From JBAOHV01 sp963714875 (GTDB taxonomy: Bacteria; Actinomycetota; Acidimicrobiia; Acidimicrobiales; Microtrichaceae): DNA of 64,000 nt. Location of the stretch: the NCBI GenBank assembly GCA_963714875.1, contig CAVQQI010000001.1, positions 62,001 to 126,000 on the forward strand, written 5' to 3'. The position numbers and the translations under genes are program-made. This document shows positions 1 through 7,721 of this stretch, piece by piece (position 1 is the stretch's first letter; every line of letters starts with the position of its first letter). Under the pieces are notes generated by a model. The model saw only the letters and a list, made by a program, of their open reading frames with translations. It had not been told where the DNA came from and searched no databases.

Positions 1-1
1 C

Positions 2-613
2 GGCTGTGCGGTGCAGACCGGGGTCGGAGCGGCGATCAACACGGTCTCGATCGAGCCGGGAGACTCGGTGCTGGTGCTCGGCGCAGGAGGCATCGGCGTC
101 AGCATCGTCCAGGGCGCGGCGCTGTCGGGCGCCTCGCACATCATCGTGTCCGACCCGTCGGAGTCACGGCGCGAACAGGCCATGGCCTTCGGGGCGACCC
201 ATGTGCTCGATCCCGGCGACACCGATGTGGTCGCCGCCACCCTGGAGCTGACCGGCATCGGTTGCGACGTCGCGTTCGATGCGGTTGGCGCGGCTGCGCT
301 GGTCAACACCGGCATGGAGGCCACCCGTAACGGCGGTACCACCGTCATGGTCGGGGCCGCGCCGGTCGACGACGAGCTGTCGCTCGTACCGGCATTGGCG
401 ATGTTCACCGAGAAGCGGCTGGTCGGGTCGCTGCTCGGATCGTGCTGGGCACCGCGCGACATCCCTCGGCTGGTGGAGCTGTGGCGAGCGGGACGACTGG
501 ACCTGGAGTCCATGGTGACCTCACGTCGCCCACTGGAAGAGGTCAACGAGGCGATCGACGATCTGGAGGCCGGGCGCGGACTGCGCACCGTGTTGATGAT
601 CGCGGATGCCTGA
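2..613 (+). CDS. Zinc-type (MDR) alcohol dehydrogenase, C-terminal part
   Basis: This is the 3' part of a gene cut by the window edge; the open frame already reads GCAVQTGVGAA at base 2, the conserved segment that precedes the cofactor domain of class III-like alcohol dehydrogenases. A Rossmann signature GAGGIGVS follows about 25 residues later, then an acidic residue region (SDPSE) where NAD(H) ribose binding is expected, and the usual C-terminal helix ending at TGA 611-613. The zinc-binding N-terminal half is outside the window, so substrate cannot be assigned. The next gene (glutathione peroxidase) is convergent and only 14 nt away, so this gene ends its own transcription unit. Confidence 0.85.
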   Translation, partial: GCAVQTGVGAAINTVSIEPGDSVLVLGAGGIGVSIVQGAALSGASHIIVSDPSESRREQAMAFGATHVLDPGDTDVVAATLELTGIGCDVAFDAVGAAALVNTGMEATRNGGTTVMVGAAPVDDELSLVPALAMFTEKRLVGSLLGSCWAPRDIPRLVELWRAGRLDLESMVTSRRPLEEVNEAIDDLEAGRGLRTVLMIADA

Positions 614-627
614 CGCTCCCGCGGGCG

Positions 628-1113
628 TCAGCCCAGCGCCGACTCCACCGCGGCGGTGATCTCCGGTGCGTCGGGCGCCACGGTGGGGGCGAAGCGGGCC
701 ACCACCTGACCGTCGCGCCCGACCAGGAACTTCTCGAAGTTCCACTGGATGTCGCCGTCGCGTCCCTCTCCATCGGCGACAGGGGTGAGCTGGTCGTACA
801 AGGGGTGCCGCCCGTCGCCGTTGACCTCGATCTTCTCGGTCATGGGGAAGGTCACGCCGTAGGTGGTCGAGCAGAAGGTGGCGATCTCCTCGGGGGTGCC
901 GGGCTCCTGCTCCATGAACTGGTTGCACGGGACGCCCAGCACGCTGAAGCCCTTCGGCGCGTACTGCTCGTGCAGCGCCTCGAGCTGCTCGTACTGCGGG
1001 GTCAGCCCGCACTTCGATGCCACGTTGACGATCAGGGTCACCGACCCGTCGAGGGCTGACAGCGCGTCGGGGGAGCCGTCGAGCGATGCGATGGGAGTTT
1101 CGTAGATGGCCAT
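628..1113 (-). CDS. gpx: Glutathione peroxidase family protein (Cys type)
   Basis: 161 residues starting MAIYETPIASLDG. The peroxidatic motif NVASKCGLTPQY near residue 33, the second motif LGVPCNQF with the catalytic Gln, and the WNFEKFLV motif with the catalytic Trp are all present, so the Cys-Gln-Trp site is complete. The peroxidatic residue is encoded by TGC, not TGA, so this is a cysteine enzyme; in bacteria such enzymes reduce peroxides, commonly using thioredoxin. The open frame extends upstream to 1410 but that part is low-complexity Arg/Thr and is not conserved; the ATG at 1113 fits the family length. It is divergent from the disulfide-exchange genes that begin at 1222, a plausible redox neighbourhood. 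Confidence 0.9.
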   Translation of the reverse strand: MAIYETPIASLDGSPDALSALDGSVTLIVNVASKCGLTPQYEQLEALHEQYAPKGFSVLGVPCNQFMEQEPGTPEEIATFCSTTYGVTFPMTEKIEVNGDGRHPLYDQLTPVADGEGRDGDIQWNFEKFLVGRDGQVVARFAPTVAPDAPEITAAVESALG

Positions 1114-1221
1114 CGTGACAAGGTATCCCCGCAGCGCCGGTTCCCGCAGCCGTGTGAGACGGTGCAGGTGGGTGGCCGGTCGCGGGGTCCGACGCGGCGG
1201 TGGCGGTAGTCTGATCGTCCC

Positions 1222-1318
1222 ATGTCGACCGACACCGTCACGACCTTCTTCGCGCTCCTCGCTGTACTTGCGTTGGTCTTCGTGGTCGTGACGGTGGTGA
1301 CCGCGAGCTACTCGCGCG
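1222..1318 (+). pseudogene. Probable N-terminal membrane segment of the dsbB gene, out of frame
   Basis: From ATG 1222 the frame encodes MSTDTVTTFFALLAVLALVF and a further hydrophobic stretch, a clean transmembrane helix of about 25 residues, then loses coding character after roughly residue 32. The DsbB frame opens at 1301 and carries the continuation (RRVTPRWVIEARAALAP). Joining the two across a one-base indel between about 1301 and 1330 gives a DsbB-like protein with an extra N-terminal helix, as I recall for actinobacterial homologues. The ATG is preceded by TAGTCT with 9 nt between, a leaderless-type promoter, which supports 1222 as the true start of the combined gene. The alternative is a separate small membrane protein overlapping dsbB. 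Confidence 0.55.
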
Positions 1319-1846
1319 GTGCGGCGGGTCACGCCCCGCTGGGTCATCGAGGCCCGCGCCGCGTTGGCGCCGGTGGCCCTGCCGCTCGCCGCCGCGGTGG
1401 CGCTCACCACCTCGCTCGGCAGCCTCTATCTGTCCGAGGTCGCCAAGTTCCCGCCGTGCATCCTCTGCTGGTACCAGCGCATCGCGATGTACCCGCTGGC
1501 CGTCATCCTGATCGTCGCGTCGCTGCGCAAGGACCGGGCTGTGTGGACCTACGTCGTGCCCCTGGGGGTGATCGGGTTCGGCATCTCGGTGTACCACTAC
1601 CTGATCGAGCGGTTTCCCGACTCGGTGACCTTCTCGTGCACCGACGACGTGCCGTGTTCGACGGTGTGGATCTGGAAGTTCGGCTTCCTGTCCATCCCGG
1701 CCATGGCGGGGATCGGGTTCGCAACAGTGATCACCCTGGTGTTGCTGGCCAGATCCTCAGCACCGACGGGCCTGCGCGGGCTCCCCGGCGATCCGAGCGA
1801 CGAGACTTCCGACCACACCCACATCTCCCAGGAGACCTCCTCATGA
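1319..1846 (+). CDS. dsbB: Disulfide bond formation protein DsbB/BdbC family
   Basis: 175 residues in frame from GTG 1319. Four hydrophobic segments are visible (ALPLAAAVALTTSLGSLYL, IAMYPLAVILIVASL, WTYVVPLGVIGFGISVYHYL, IPAMAGIGFATVITLVLLA). Both redox pairs of the family are present: PPCILCWYQRI (CxxC followed by YQR, the quinone-side site) and SCTDDVPCSTVW. It would reoxidise a periplasm-facing thiol oxidase and pass electrons to quinone. Its TGA overlaps the ATG of the thioredoxin-like gene (ATGA at 1843-1846), so the two are translationally coupled and probable partners. The annotated start is probably not the true N-terminus; see the upstream segment at 1222-1318. Confidence 0.9.
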   Translation: MRRVTPRWVIEARAALAPVALPLAAAVALTTSLGSLYLSEVAKFPPCILCWYQRIAMYPLAVILIVASLRKDRAVWTYVVPLGVIGFGISVYHYLIERFPDSVTFSCTDDVPCSTVWIWKFGFLSIPAMAGIGFATVITLVLLARSSAPTGLRGLPGDPSDETSDHTHISQETSS

Positions 1847-2556
1847 ACGACAAGCGCTCGAAGGGCGTTCCCTACGGGTACGCGAACACCCCGGAACCCG
1901 ATGGTTCCAGTTCGAAGACCGGCATGTACGTGATCGGCGCCGTGGTGGCCCTGGTCGTGATCGTCGGTTTCGTGGCGCTGGTGATGACCTCGGAGAACAG
2001 CAGCAGCGAGAGCACGATCGGTGATGCGGTGCAGGAACAGGCTGCGGTGCAGGTCGACGGCGAACCGTTGCCGCCGTACCCCGAGGACGGGGGTCTCTTT
2101 GCCGACCCGGCCACCGATCCTGCGGTCGGCATGACCCCGCCCACGCTCACCGGGCAGTCGTTCGACGGCGAGGACATCACCATCGAGCCGGGGACCGGCA
2201 CGCCGATGGTGGTCGTGTTCGCGACCCACTGGTGCTCGCACTGCCAGAAGGAGATCCCGGAGATCCAGGCGTGGCTCGATGACGACGGGCTCCCCGAGGG
2301 TGTCGAGCTGAACCTGGTCAACACCGCCGTGCAGGCCGACCAGAACAACTACCCGCCGTCGGACTGGCTGTCCGGTGTGGGATGGAGCCAGCCCGTGCTG
2401 CTCGACAACCCCGACCAGGCCGCCGGCAACTCCTGGGGTCTGACCGGGTTCCCGTACATGGTGTTCCTGGACGCAGATGGCAAGGTCGTGCAGCGGGCCT
2501 CGGGTGAGCTGCCCAACGAGCAGTTCGACGAGTTCGTCACCAACCTCGACGTCTGA
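1843..2556 (+). CDS. Membrane-anchored thioredoxin/TlpA-like disulfide oxidoreductase
   Basis: 237 residues. After a short cytoplasmic N-terminus (MNDKRSKGVPYGYANTPEPD) there is one transmembrane helix at about residues 26-45 (MYVIGAVVALVVIVGFVALVM), an acidic linker, then a thioredoxin fold. The active site ATHWCSHCQKEIPEI (CxxC with upstream Trp) is near residue 130, and the cis-Pro segment GFPYMVF near 208. The topology places the catalytic domain outside the membrane. The four-base overlap with dsbB upstream implies co-translation; the likely role is oxidation or reduction of exported protein thiols with DsbB as the quinone-coupled partner. Confidence 0.9.
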   Translation: MNDKRSKGVPYGYANTPEPDGSSSKTGMYVIGAVVALVVIVGFVALVMTSENSSSESTIGDAVQEQAAVQVDGEPLPPYPEDGGLFADPATDPAVGMTPPTLTGQSFDGEDITIEPGTGTPMVVVFATHWCSHCQKEIPEIQAWLDDDGLPEGVELNLVNTAVQADQNNYPPSDWLSGVGWSQPVLLDNPDQAAGNSWGLTGFPYMVFLDADGKVVQRASGELPNEQFDEFVTNLDV

Positions 2557-2595
2557 TCCCGCAGGCGCCCGGGTCCTGAACCCCGGTGGGTCACC

Positions 2596-3567
2596 TCAGG
2601 GCGTCAGGCACACCTTGCCGGTCACGCGCCGTTCCAGCAGCTCCCGCAGGACGACACCGGCGTCGGCCAGCGGGTAGCTGCTGGGTTCTGCCGGCCACAA
2701 CGAGCCGTCGTCGACCCGGGCCAGCACCTCGCCCATGAGGATCGCGTTGGCGGCGGGGTCCGACATGGCCCACGCGCCCCAGTCCACCCCCAGCACCGAT
2801 CGGTTGCGCAGCAGGATCTGGTTGGCCGGCAGCTCCGCGATGCTGCCCGAGGCGAACCCGACGACCAGCAGGCGGCCGCCGTTGCGCAGCGATCGCAACG
2901 CCGGCTCGCTCTGCTCGCCGCCCACCGGGTCGACCGCCACGTCGGCGCCGCCGTCGGTCAGCTCCCGCACCCGTTGCTTGAGGTCCTCGGTCGAGTAGTT
3001 CACCACGCCGTGGGCGCCGCGCTCGATGCACAACTGCAGCTTCTCGTCGGTCGACGCTGCAGCCAGGACCTTCCCCCCGAGCGAACGCGCGACGTCCATG
3101 GCCGCGAGCCCCACCCCGCCGGCCGCACCGAGCACGACCACCCAGTCCTCGGGTGCCACCAGGGTGCGGCGGGTGAGCGAGAACCACGCGGTCGCGTAGC
3201 TCTGCGTCATCGTCGCAGCCTGGCCGTAGCTGAGCCGCTCGGGGATGTGGGTCAGTTGCGTCGGGGCCAGGACGATCTCGTCGGCGTACCCGCCCAGCCC
3301 GATGCTGGCCATGACCCGATCGCCGACCGCGAACCCCTCGGTGTCCGCGCCGACCTCGGTGACCTCGCCGGCGATCTCGCTCCCCGGCACGAAGGGCAAC
3401 GGCGGTCGGATCTGGTAGCGGCCCTGCACGAAGAGGGCGTCCACGTAGTTCACGCCGCTCGCCCAGACGTGCACGCGGATCTGCGCGGGGCTGCACGGCG
3501 GGGTGTCGAGCTGGCGGACCTCGAGGGCCTCCGGCTCGGTGAAGTTGTCACAGACGGCTGCGCGCAT
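2596..3567 (-). CDS. NADPH:quinone oxidoreductase (zeta-crystallin/MDR family)
   Basis: 323 residues from ATG 3567. The GroES-like N-terminal half contains VWASGVNYVDALFVQGRY and PFVPGSEIAGEV, typical of zinc-free quinone reductases, and the Rossmann motif VVVLGAAGGVGLAAMDVARSLG lies near residue 147. The tail RVTGKVCLTP is the usual family ending. It would reduce quinones or enones with NADPH in the cytosol. The open frame runs much further upstream (to 4077) antisense to the mcl1 gene, but only from MRAAVCDNF does it match the family. A TACGGT hexamer 6 nt upstream of the ATG suggests leaderless transcription. It is divergent from the mcl1-like gene. Confidence 0.9.
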   Translation of the reverse strand: MRAAVCDNFTEPEALEVRQLDTPPCSPAQIRVHVWASGVNYVDALFVQGRYQIRPPLPFVPGSEIAGEVTEVGADTEGFAVGDRVMASIGLGGYADEIVLAPTQLTHIPERLSYGQAATMTQSYATAWFSLTRRTLVAPEDWVVVLGAAGGVGLAAMDVARSLGGKVLAAASTDEKLQLCIERGAHGVVNYSTEDLKQRVRELTDGGADVAVDPVGGEQSEPALRSLRNGGRLLVVGFASGSIAELPANQILLRNRSVLGVDWGAWAMSDPAANAILMGEVLARVDDGSLWPAEPSSYPLADAGVVLRELLERRVTGKVCLTP

Positions 3568-3573
3568 GGCAGG

Positions 3574-3579
3574 ACCGTA
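3574..3579 (-). promoter_or_regulatory. Candidate -10 element (leaderless) of the quinone reductase gene
   Basis: Reads TACGGT on the minus strand, matching TAnnnT, with 6 nt to the ATG at 3567. No good -35 is visible. Confidence 0.45.
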
Positions 3580-3691
3580 TCCAACTGTCCGGGCACACGT
3601 GGCGTCCCGGCCCCCCGGTGCCGGTTGGCCCCCGGGGCGACCACTCCGTAACGTCGTCGCGTTCGTCGTCACGCCCCCGAGGAGAGCCCCC

Positions 3692-4753
3692 ATGCGCAGC
3701 CCCAAGGACTTCTTCAAGCCGCTGGCCGTCGGAGCCCCGGATCCCGTTCGTGAGATCCCGTTCCGGCCCTCTCGCATGATCCACTTCTTCCCGCCCCACC
3801 TGGACAAGGTGACCGCGAAGCTCCCCGACATCGCCCCGACCGTCGACATCCTCCTGGGCAACCTCGAGGACGCCATCCCGATGGATGCCAAGGAGGCGGC
3901 CCGCAACGGCCTGGTGAAGGTGGCCAGGGAGCTCGACCTGGGGGACACCCAGCTGTGGACCCGGGTGAACAGCCTCGACTCGCCGTGGGCGCTGGACGAT
4001 CTGGAGACCCTGGTCGGTGAGGTGGGTGACCGCCTCGACGTGATCATGGTCCCGAAGGTCGAGGGCCCCGAGGACATCCACTACGTCGACCGGCTCCTCG
4101 CCCAGCTCGAGGCGAAGGCCGGGTTGACCGAGCCGCTGCTGGTGCATGCCATCCTCGAGACTGCTCGCGGCGTGGCCAACGTCGAGGAGATCTGCTTGGC
4201 GTCGCCGCGCATGCAGGGTCTGTCCCTCGGTCCGGCCGACCTGGCGGCCAACCGCCGCATGAAGACCACGCGCGTTGGCGGCGGTCACCCCGGCTACCTG
4301 GTGCGTGACGATCCGTCGATCGGCGCCGACGGGCCCGACTACGGCGGGGAGCGCGGCACCCACCAGCAGGACCTGTGGCACTACACGGTGGCCCGCATGG
4401 TCGACGCCTGCGCCACGGCGGGGATCCTCCCGTTCTACGGACCCTTCGGCGACATCAAGGACACCGTCGCCTGCGAGGACCAGTTCCGCAACGCGTACCT
4501 GCTCGGTTGTGTCGGCGCCTGGTCGCTGCACCCGGTGCAGATCGACATCGCCAAGAAGGTCTTCTCGCCCGAGCCCGCGGAGGTCGACCACGCACGAGAG
4601 GTCATCGACGCGATGGGCGATGGCACAGGTGCGGTCATGTTGAACGGCAAGATGGAGGACGACGCCTCGGTGAAGCAGTGCCACGTCGTGTTGGACCTGG
4701 CACGTCAGCTGGCCGACCGCGACCCCGAGCTCGCCGCCAGCTACGGATTCTGA
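3692..4753 (+). CDS. mcl1: L-malyl-CoA/beta-methylmalyl-CoA lyase-like (HpcH/HpaI, CitE superfamily)
   Basis: 353 residues, the length of Mcl1-type lyases rather than the ~290 of CitE. A TIM-barrel with family signatures: NLEDAIPMDAKEAARNG near residue 56, ILETARGVANVEEI near 155 (Mg-binding Glu) and GLSLGPADLAANRRMKTT near 172 (Mg-binding Asp). An ATG at 3692 preceded by GAGGAGAG with good spacing sets the start; the open frame upstream is not conserved. Known members cleave malyl-CoA and beta-methylmalyl-CoA to glyoxylate plus acetyl- or propionyl-CoA. The next gene on the same strand is a shorter paralogue, the same pairing seen for mcl1/mcl2 in Rhodobacter. Exact substrate is inference. 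Confidence 0.8.
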   Translation: MRSPKDFFKPLAVGAPDPVREIPFRPSRMIHFFPPHLDKVTAKLPDIAPTVDILLGNLEDAIPMDAKEAARNGLVKVARELDLGDTQLWTRVNSLDSPWALDDLETLVGEVGDRLDVIMVPKVEGPEDIHYVDRLLAQLEAKAGLTEPLLVHAILETARGVANVEEICLASPRMQGLSLGPADLAANRRMKTTRVGGGHPGYLVRDDPSIGADGPDYGGERGTHQQDLWHYTVARMVDACATAGILPFYGPFGDIKDTVACEDQFRNAYLLGCVGAWSLHPVQIDIAKKVFSPEPAEVDHAREVIDAMGDGTGAVMLNGKMEDDASVKQCHVVLDLARQLADRDPELAASYGF

Positions 4754-4836
4754 CCGCCAGCTGCAGCTCGTGACGGCGGAGGGCCGCTGATGACCTTGTT
4801 GGGCACTGACGAACGAGATGACCGAGGAGCACCACG

Positions 4837-5715
4837 ATGACCACTGAGTACCGCCCCCGCCGCAGCGCTCTCTACATGCCCGGAGCGAACGACAAGGCAC
4901 TCGAGAAGGCGAAGGGTCTGCCGACCGACGCCATCATCTTCGACACCGAGGACTCGGTTGCTCCCGACATGAAGTCCGTCGCCCGGGACAAGGTCGCCGC
5001 AGCGGTCGGCAGTGGCGAGTACGGGCGCCGTGAGCTCACCATCCGGGTCAACTCGATCGAGACCGAGTGGCACGAGGCGGACGTCCGTTCCGCAGCCGCC
5101 GCCGGGCCCTCGGGAATCGTGGTGCCGAAGGTCGACAGCGCTGCCGACGTCGCCGCGGTCGAGCGTCTGTTGGAGTCCGCCGGAGCGCCTGACCACACGA
5201 TGATCTGGGCGATGCTCGAGACCCCCGCGGCCGTCGAGAACGCGGTCGAGATCGCTGGGGCGTCAGAGCGACTGACGGTGCTGATCATGGGCACCAACGA
5301 CCTTGCCAAGGAGTTGCGCGCCGCGCTGGTGCCGGGTCGTCATCCGCTCCTGTGGGGCCTCGCCCGGTGCGTCAACGCGGCGCGGTTCGCCGGCAAGGTG
5401 ATCCTCGACGGGGTGTACAACGACGTGCGCAACCCCGAGGGCTTCGCCGCCGAGGCCGCCCAGGGAGCCGAGATGGGCTTCGACGGGAAGACGCTGGTGC
5501 ATCCGACCCAGGTCGAGCCGGCCAACGAGGCCTTTGCGCCCGACGCGGCCGAGGTCGAGCATTCCCGCAAGGTGATCGAGGCGTTCGAGGACGGCGTCGC
5601 CGAGGGCAAGGGTGTGATCACCGTGGACGGCAAGATGATCGAGAACCTGCACGTCGACAACGCCCGACGTGCTCTCGCGATCGACGCGGCCATCCGGGCG
5701 CTGTCCGAGGGCTGA
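4837..5715 (+). CDS. CitE-like lyase or (3S)-malyl-CoA thioesterase (Mcl2-like)
   Basis: 292 residues, HpcH/HpaI aldolase/citrate lyase family. Motifs in order: RSALYMPGAND at the N-terminus, IFDTEDSVAPDMK near residue 33 (substrate-CoA and Mg region), IWAMLETPAAVENAVEI near 127 (Glu), TVLIMGTNDLAKELR near 148 (Asp) and GKTLVHPTQV near 218. The start at ATG 4837 has GAGGAG 8 nt upstream. It follows mcl1 by 83 nt on the same strand. In organisms with the ethylmalonyl-CoA route the short paralogue hydrolyses malyl-CoA to malate and CoA; CitE-type citramalyl-CoA lyase is the main alternative. Confidence 0.8.
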   Translation: MTTEYRPRRSALYMPGANDKALEKAKGLPTDAIIFDTEDSVAPDMKSVARDKVAAAVGSGEYGRRELTIRVNSIETEWHEADVRSAAAAGPSGIVVPKVDSAADVAAVERLLESAGAPDHTMIWAMLETPAAVENAVEIAGASERLTVLIMGTNDLAKELRAALVPGRHPLLWGLARCVNAARFAGKVILDGVYNDVRNPEGFAAEAAQGAEMGFDGKTLVHPTQVEPANEAFAPDAAEVEHSRKVIEAFEDGVAEGKGVITVDGKMIENLHVDNARRALAIDAAIRALSEG

Positions 5716-5753
5716 TCCCTCGGCGTTCAGCGGATCGGGTCCACAATGTGGTC

Positions 5754-6306
5754 ATGTCGATGCCGCCAGAGCCCGTCCCGCCAGAGCCCGTCCCGCCCGG
5801 TTCTGTCCCGCCGGAGCCCGTTCCGCCCGGTTCGTGTCCCGCCGGAGCCCGTGCAGGTGCCAGCGACGCAGCCCCCTGCCGGGTGGTACCCGGACCCGTC
5901 CGGTCAGCAGCGGTGGTGGGACGGCGCGCAGTGGGGCGTCGTGGCGTCCACGACAGGGTCGACCGGGACCGGATCCACCGAGGACGAACGTGGGATGGCG
6001 ACCCTGACCCAGGTGCTGCCGATCTTCACTGGCTTTCTGGGGCCGCTGATCATCTGGTTCGTCGCCCGGCCGGACCAGCCCTTCGTCAAGCACCATGCCG
6101 CCGAGGCGCTCAACTTCCAGATCACCGTGACCATCGCGGCGATCGTGAGTGCGCTGCTGATCATCGTGCTCATCGGACTCATCCTCCTGCCGGTCGTGCT
6201 GATCGGCGCATTGGTGCTGCAGGTCATGGCTGCCATCGCTGCGAACCGGGGGGACTGGTACCGGTTCCCCGTCAGTCTGCGGCTGGTGCCCGGCGCCCAG
6301 GGATGA
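5754..6306 (+). CDS. DUF2510/DUF4870 membrane protein with frameshifted proline-rich N-terminus
   Basis: From ATG 5754 the frame reads MSMPPEPVPPEPVPPGSVPP and continues in PEPVPPGS repeats; the rest of the protein is in the next frame, beginning PPEPVQVPATQPPAGWYPDP. The repeat copy at about 5838 reads ggttcgtgtccc where the preceding copy reads ggttctgtccc, one extra base, which explains the break. Downstream there is a DUF2510 motif (PAGWYPDPSGQQRWWDGAQW) and a DUF4870 domain (FVKHHAAEALNFQ) with three transmembrane segments. An alternative unbroken frame from ATG 5746 gives an Arg/Cys-rich N-terminus unlike the family. Function of DUF4870 proteins is unknown; DUF2510 is common in actinobacterial membrane proteins. 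The sequence CACAAT-N6-ATG upstream fits the local leaderless pattern. Confidence 0.75.
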
Positions 6307-6340
6307 TCCCCGGTGCGCATCGGCATGCCGGGCGCGTCGG

Positions 6341-6369
6341 TTGAAACTGTTTCCCATATCGGCAATAGT
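6341..6369 (+). promoter_or_regulatory. Promoter of the VOC-ArsR-AHSA1 operon
   Basis: TTGAAA at 6341-6346, a 17-nt spacer, and AATAGT at 6364-6369. The predicted transcript start is about 6376, 1-2 nt before the ATG at 6378, so the message would be leaderless. No Shine-Dalgarno sequence is present. Confidence 0.55.
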
Positions 6370-6377
6370 TGCTGTTC

Positions 6378-6857
6378 ATGGCAGATATGTTGCACGACGA
6401 TCCGATCTTCACCTCCAGCGTCCACTACCGCGACCCGGTGGCGGCACTCGACTTCTTGGAACGGGCCTTCGGTTTCGAGGTGACCATGGCGATCGACGGG
6501 CCTGCCGAGGCGCCGGAGATGTGTCACTACGAGATGGCGTTGGACGGCCGTGGACGCGTGATGGTGGGCGCCGAATGGCAGGATTCGGTGCGGAGCCCTG
6601 CGTCGATCGAGGGGGCCAACACGCAGCGCATCCACGTGCAGCTCGCGGGTGATCTTGCGGCGCACTGCGACCGCGCCCGGGCGGCGGGAGCACAGATCGT
6701 CATGGAGCCCGAGGAGCAGTTCTACGGCGACCTGAGCTATCGGGCGCTGGATCCGGAAGGGCATTCATGGACGTTCTCGACCCACGTCCGTGAGGTGTCG
6801 AAGGCCGAGGCCGAGCGGGCGCTGGGAGCGCCGATCCGTTCATCGACGTGGACATGA
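6378..6857 (+). CDS. VOC superfamily (glyoxalase/PhnB-like) protein
   Basis: 159 residues from ATG 6378. Two beta-alpha-beta-beta-beta halves are recognisable: SVHYRDPVAALDFLERAFGF at the start and AGAQIVMEPEEQFYGDLSYRALDPEGHSWTFSTHV in the second half, with the DPEGH segment typical of vicinal oxygen chelate proteins. No specific substrate is evident; related proteins have been called bleomycin/antibiotic resistance or demethylubiquinone methyltransferase-like. It is the first gene of a three-gene operon: its TGA overlaps the ATG of the ArsR regulator (ATGA at 6854-6857). The start is set by the promoter immediately upstream; a second ATG at 6387 is possible. Confidence 0.85.
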   Translation: MADMLHDDPIFTSSVHYRDPVAALDFLERAFGFEVTMAIDGPAEAPEMCHYEMALDGRGRVMVGAEWQDSVRSPASIEGANTQRIHVQLAGDLAAHCDRARAAGAQIVMEPEEQFYGDLSYRALDPEGHSWTFSTHVREVSKAEAERALGAPIRSSTWT

Positions 6858-7189
6858 CCAGGTCGGCCGAACAGGTCGACCTGGCGCTCGGGGCGCTGGC
6901 TGACCCGCTGCGTCGTCGAGCGGTCGAGTTGCTCTCGATACAGCCGCAGCGGTCGGGCGAGCTCGCTCGGGAGCTGGGTGTGAGCGCGGCGACGATGAGC
7001 AAGCACCTCCGGGTGCTGCGAAGCGGGGGGCTGGTGGCGGAGCGTTCCGATGATCTCGACGCAAGGGTGCGGGTCTATTCGCTCCGGGCAGCGTCGATGG
7101 CCGACCTGCGGGAGTGGCTGCGGCGGACCGAGCAGGGATGGGTCGATCAACTGGGCGCGTTGCGCCGTCACGTCGAGGACGAGAAGTGA
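6854..7189 (+). CDS. ArsR-family winged-helix transcriptional regulator
   Basis: 111 residues. A winged HTH is clear: LGALADPLRRRAVELLSIQPQRSGELARELGVSAATMSKHLRVLRSGGLVAERSDD, with the recognition helix at SAATMSKHLRVLR and the wing at RVRVYSLR. No Cys metal-binding motif is present, so this is not a metal sensor; ArsR proteins paired with AHSA1/SRPBCC proteins form a recognised subgroup. It overlaps the upstream VOC gene by ATGA and the downstream AHSA1 gene by GTGA, so all three are co-translated. It probably autoregulates the operon from the promoter at 6341-6369. Confidence 0.9.
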   Translation: MTRSAEQVDLALGALADPLRRRAVELLSIQPQRSGELARELGVSAATMSKHLRVLRSGGLVAERSDDLDARVRVYSLRAASMADLREWLRRTEQGWVDQLGALRRHVEDEK

Positions 7190-7668
7190 CGCCGCCGGCG
7201 GGATCCCGGGTGCTCGTCTCGATCCGCATCGCAGCGGAACCGCCCCGGGTCTTCGAGGCGTTCACCGGCGAGATCGATCAGTGGTGGCAGCACAACTCGC
7301 TGTTCCGCCTGAGCCGGGGGCGGCCGGGAACGCTGTCGTTCGTGCCGGGTCCCACCGGCCGACTGGTGGAGGTGAAGCCGGATGGGCGTGAGTTCGTGGT
7401 CGGAGAGGTGCGGACGTGGGACCCGCCGCACTGCCTGGTGCTGTCATGGCGGGAGGAGGTCTTCGACGACGACCAGGAGACCGAGCTGCACGTCCGATTC
7501 GAGGCTGTCGACGGTGGGACGAGAGTCACCGTCGAGCACTACGGCTGGGATGGCATTCCTGTTGGCCACGCAGCGCGTCACGGGTTCGAGCTGACGCTGT
7601 TCCAGCGGCGTTTCGCCGAGTGGTTGACGGCGCTCCTCGCCGGCCTTCGAGCCGTCGCTGAGAACTGA
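7186..7668 (+). CDS. SRPBCC/AHSA1 domain protein
   Basis: 160 residues from GTG 7186, which overlaps the regulator stop codon. The fold signature is an N-terminal beta strand and helices (VSIRIAAEPPRVFEAFTGEIDQWW), a central WDPPHCLVLSWREE strand and a long C-terminal helix (FELTLFQRRFAEWLTALLAGL). START-like proteins of this type bind small hydrophobic ligands; none can be named here. The gene order VOC, ArsR, AHSA1 with overlapping codons implies a single ligand-sensing or detoxification unit. It is followed by a repeat-rich noncoding stretch. Confidence 0.85.
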   Translation: MTPPAGSRVLVSIRIAAEPPRVFEAFTGEIDQWWQHNSLFRLSRGRPGTLSFVPGPTGRLVEVKPDGREFVVGEVRTWDPPHCLVLSWREEVFDDDQETELHVRFEAVDGGTRVTVEHYGWDGIPVGHAARHGFELTLFQRRFAEWLTALLAGLRAVAEN

Positions 7669-7721
7669 GTGCTCGGTGCTCGTGCTCGGTGCCACCCCCC
7701 GCCGATGCGCCCTGCGCGCCG

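Noticed and set aside
628..1113. A selenocysteine glutathione peroxidase
   Set aside because: The peroxidatic codon is TGC, with no in-frame TGA.
1222..2556. A single 444-residue fusion protein spanning dsbB and the thioredoxin gene
   Set aside because: The middle of this frame is an Arg/Gly/His-rich shadow of dsbB, and dsbB itself is clearly coded in the other frame with its own motifs.
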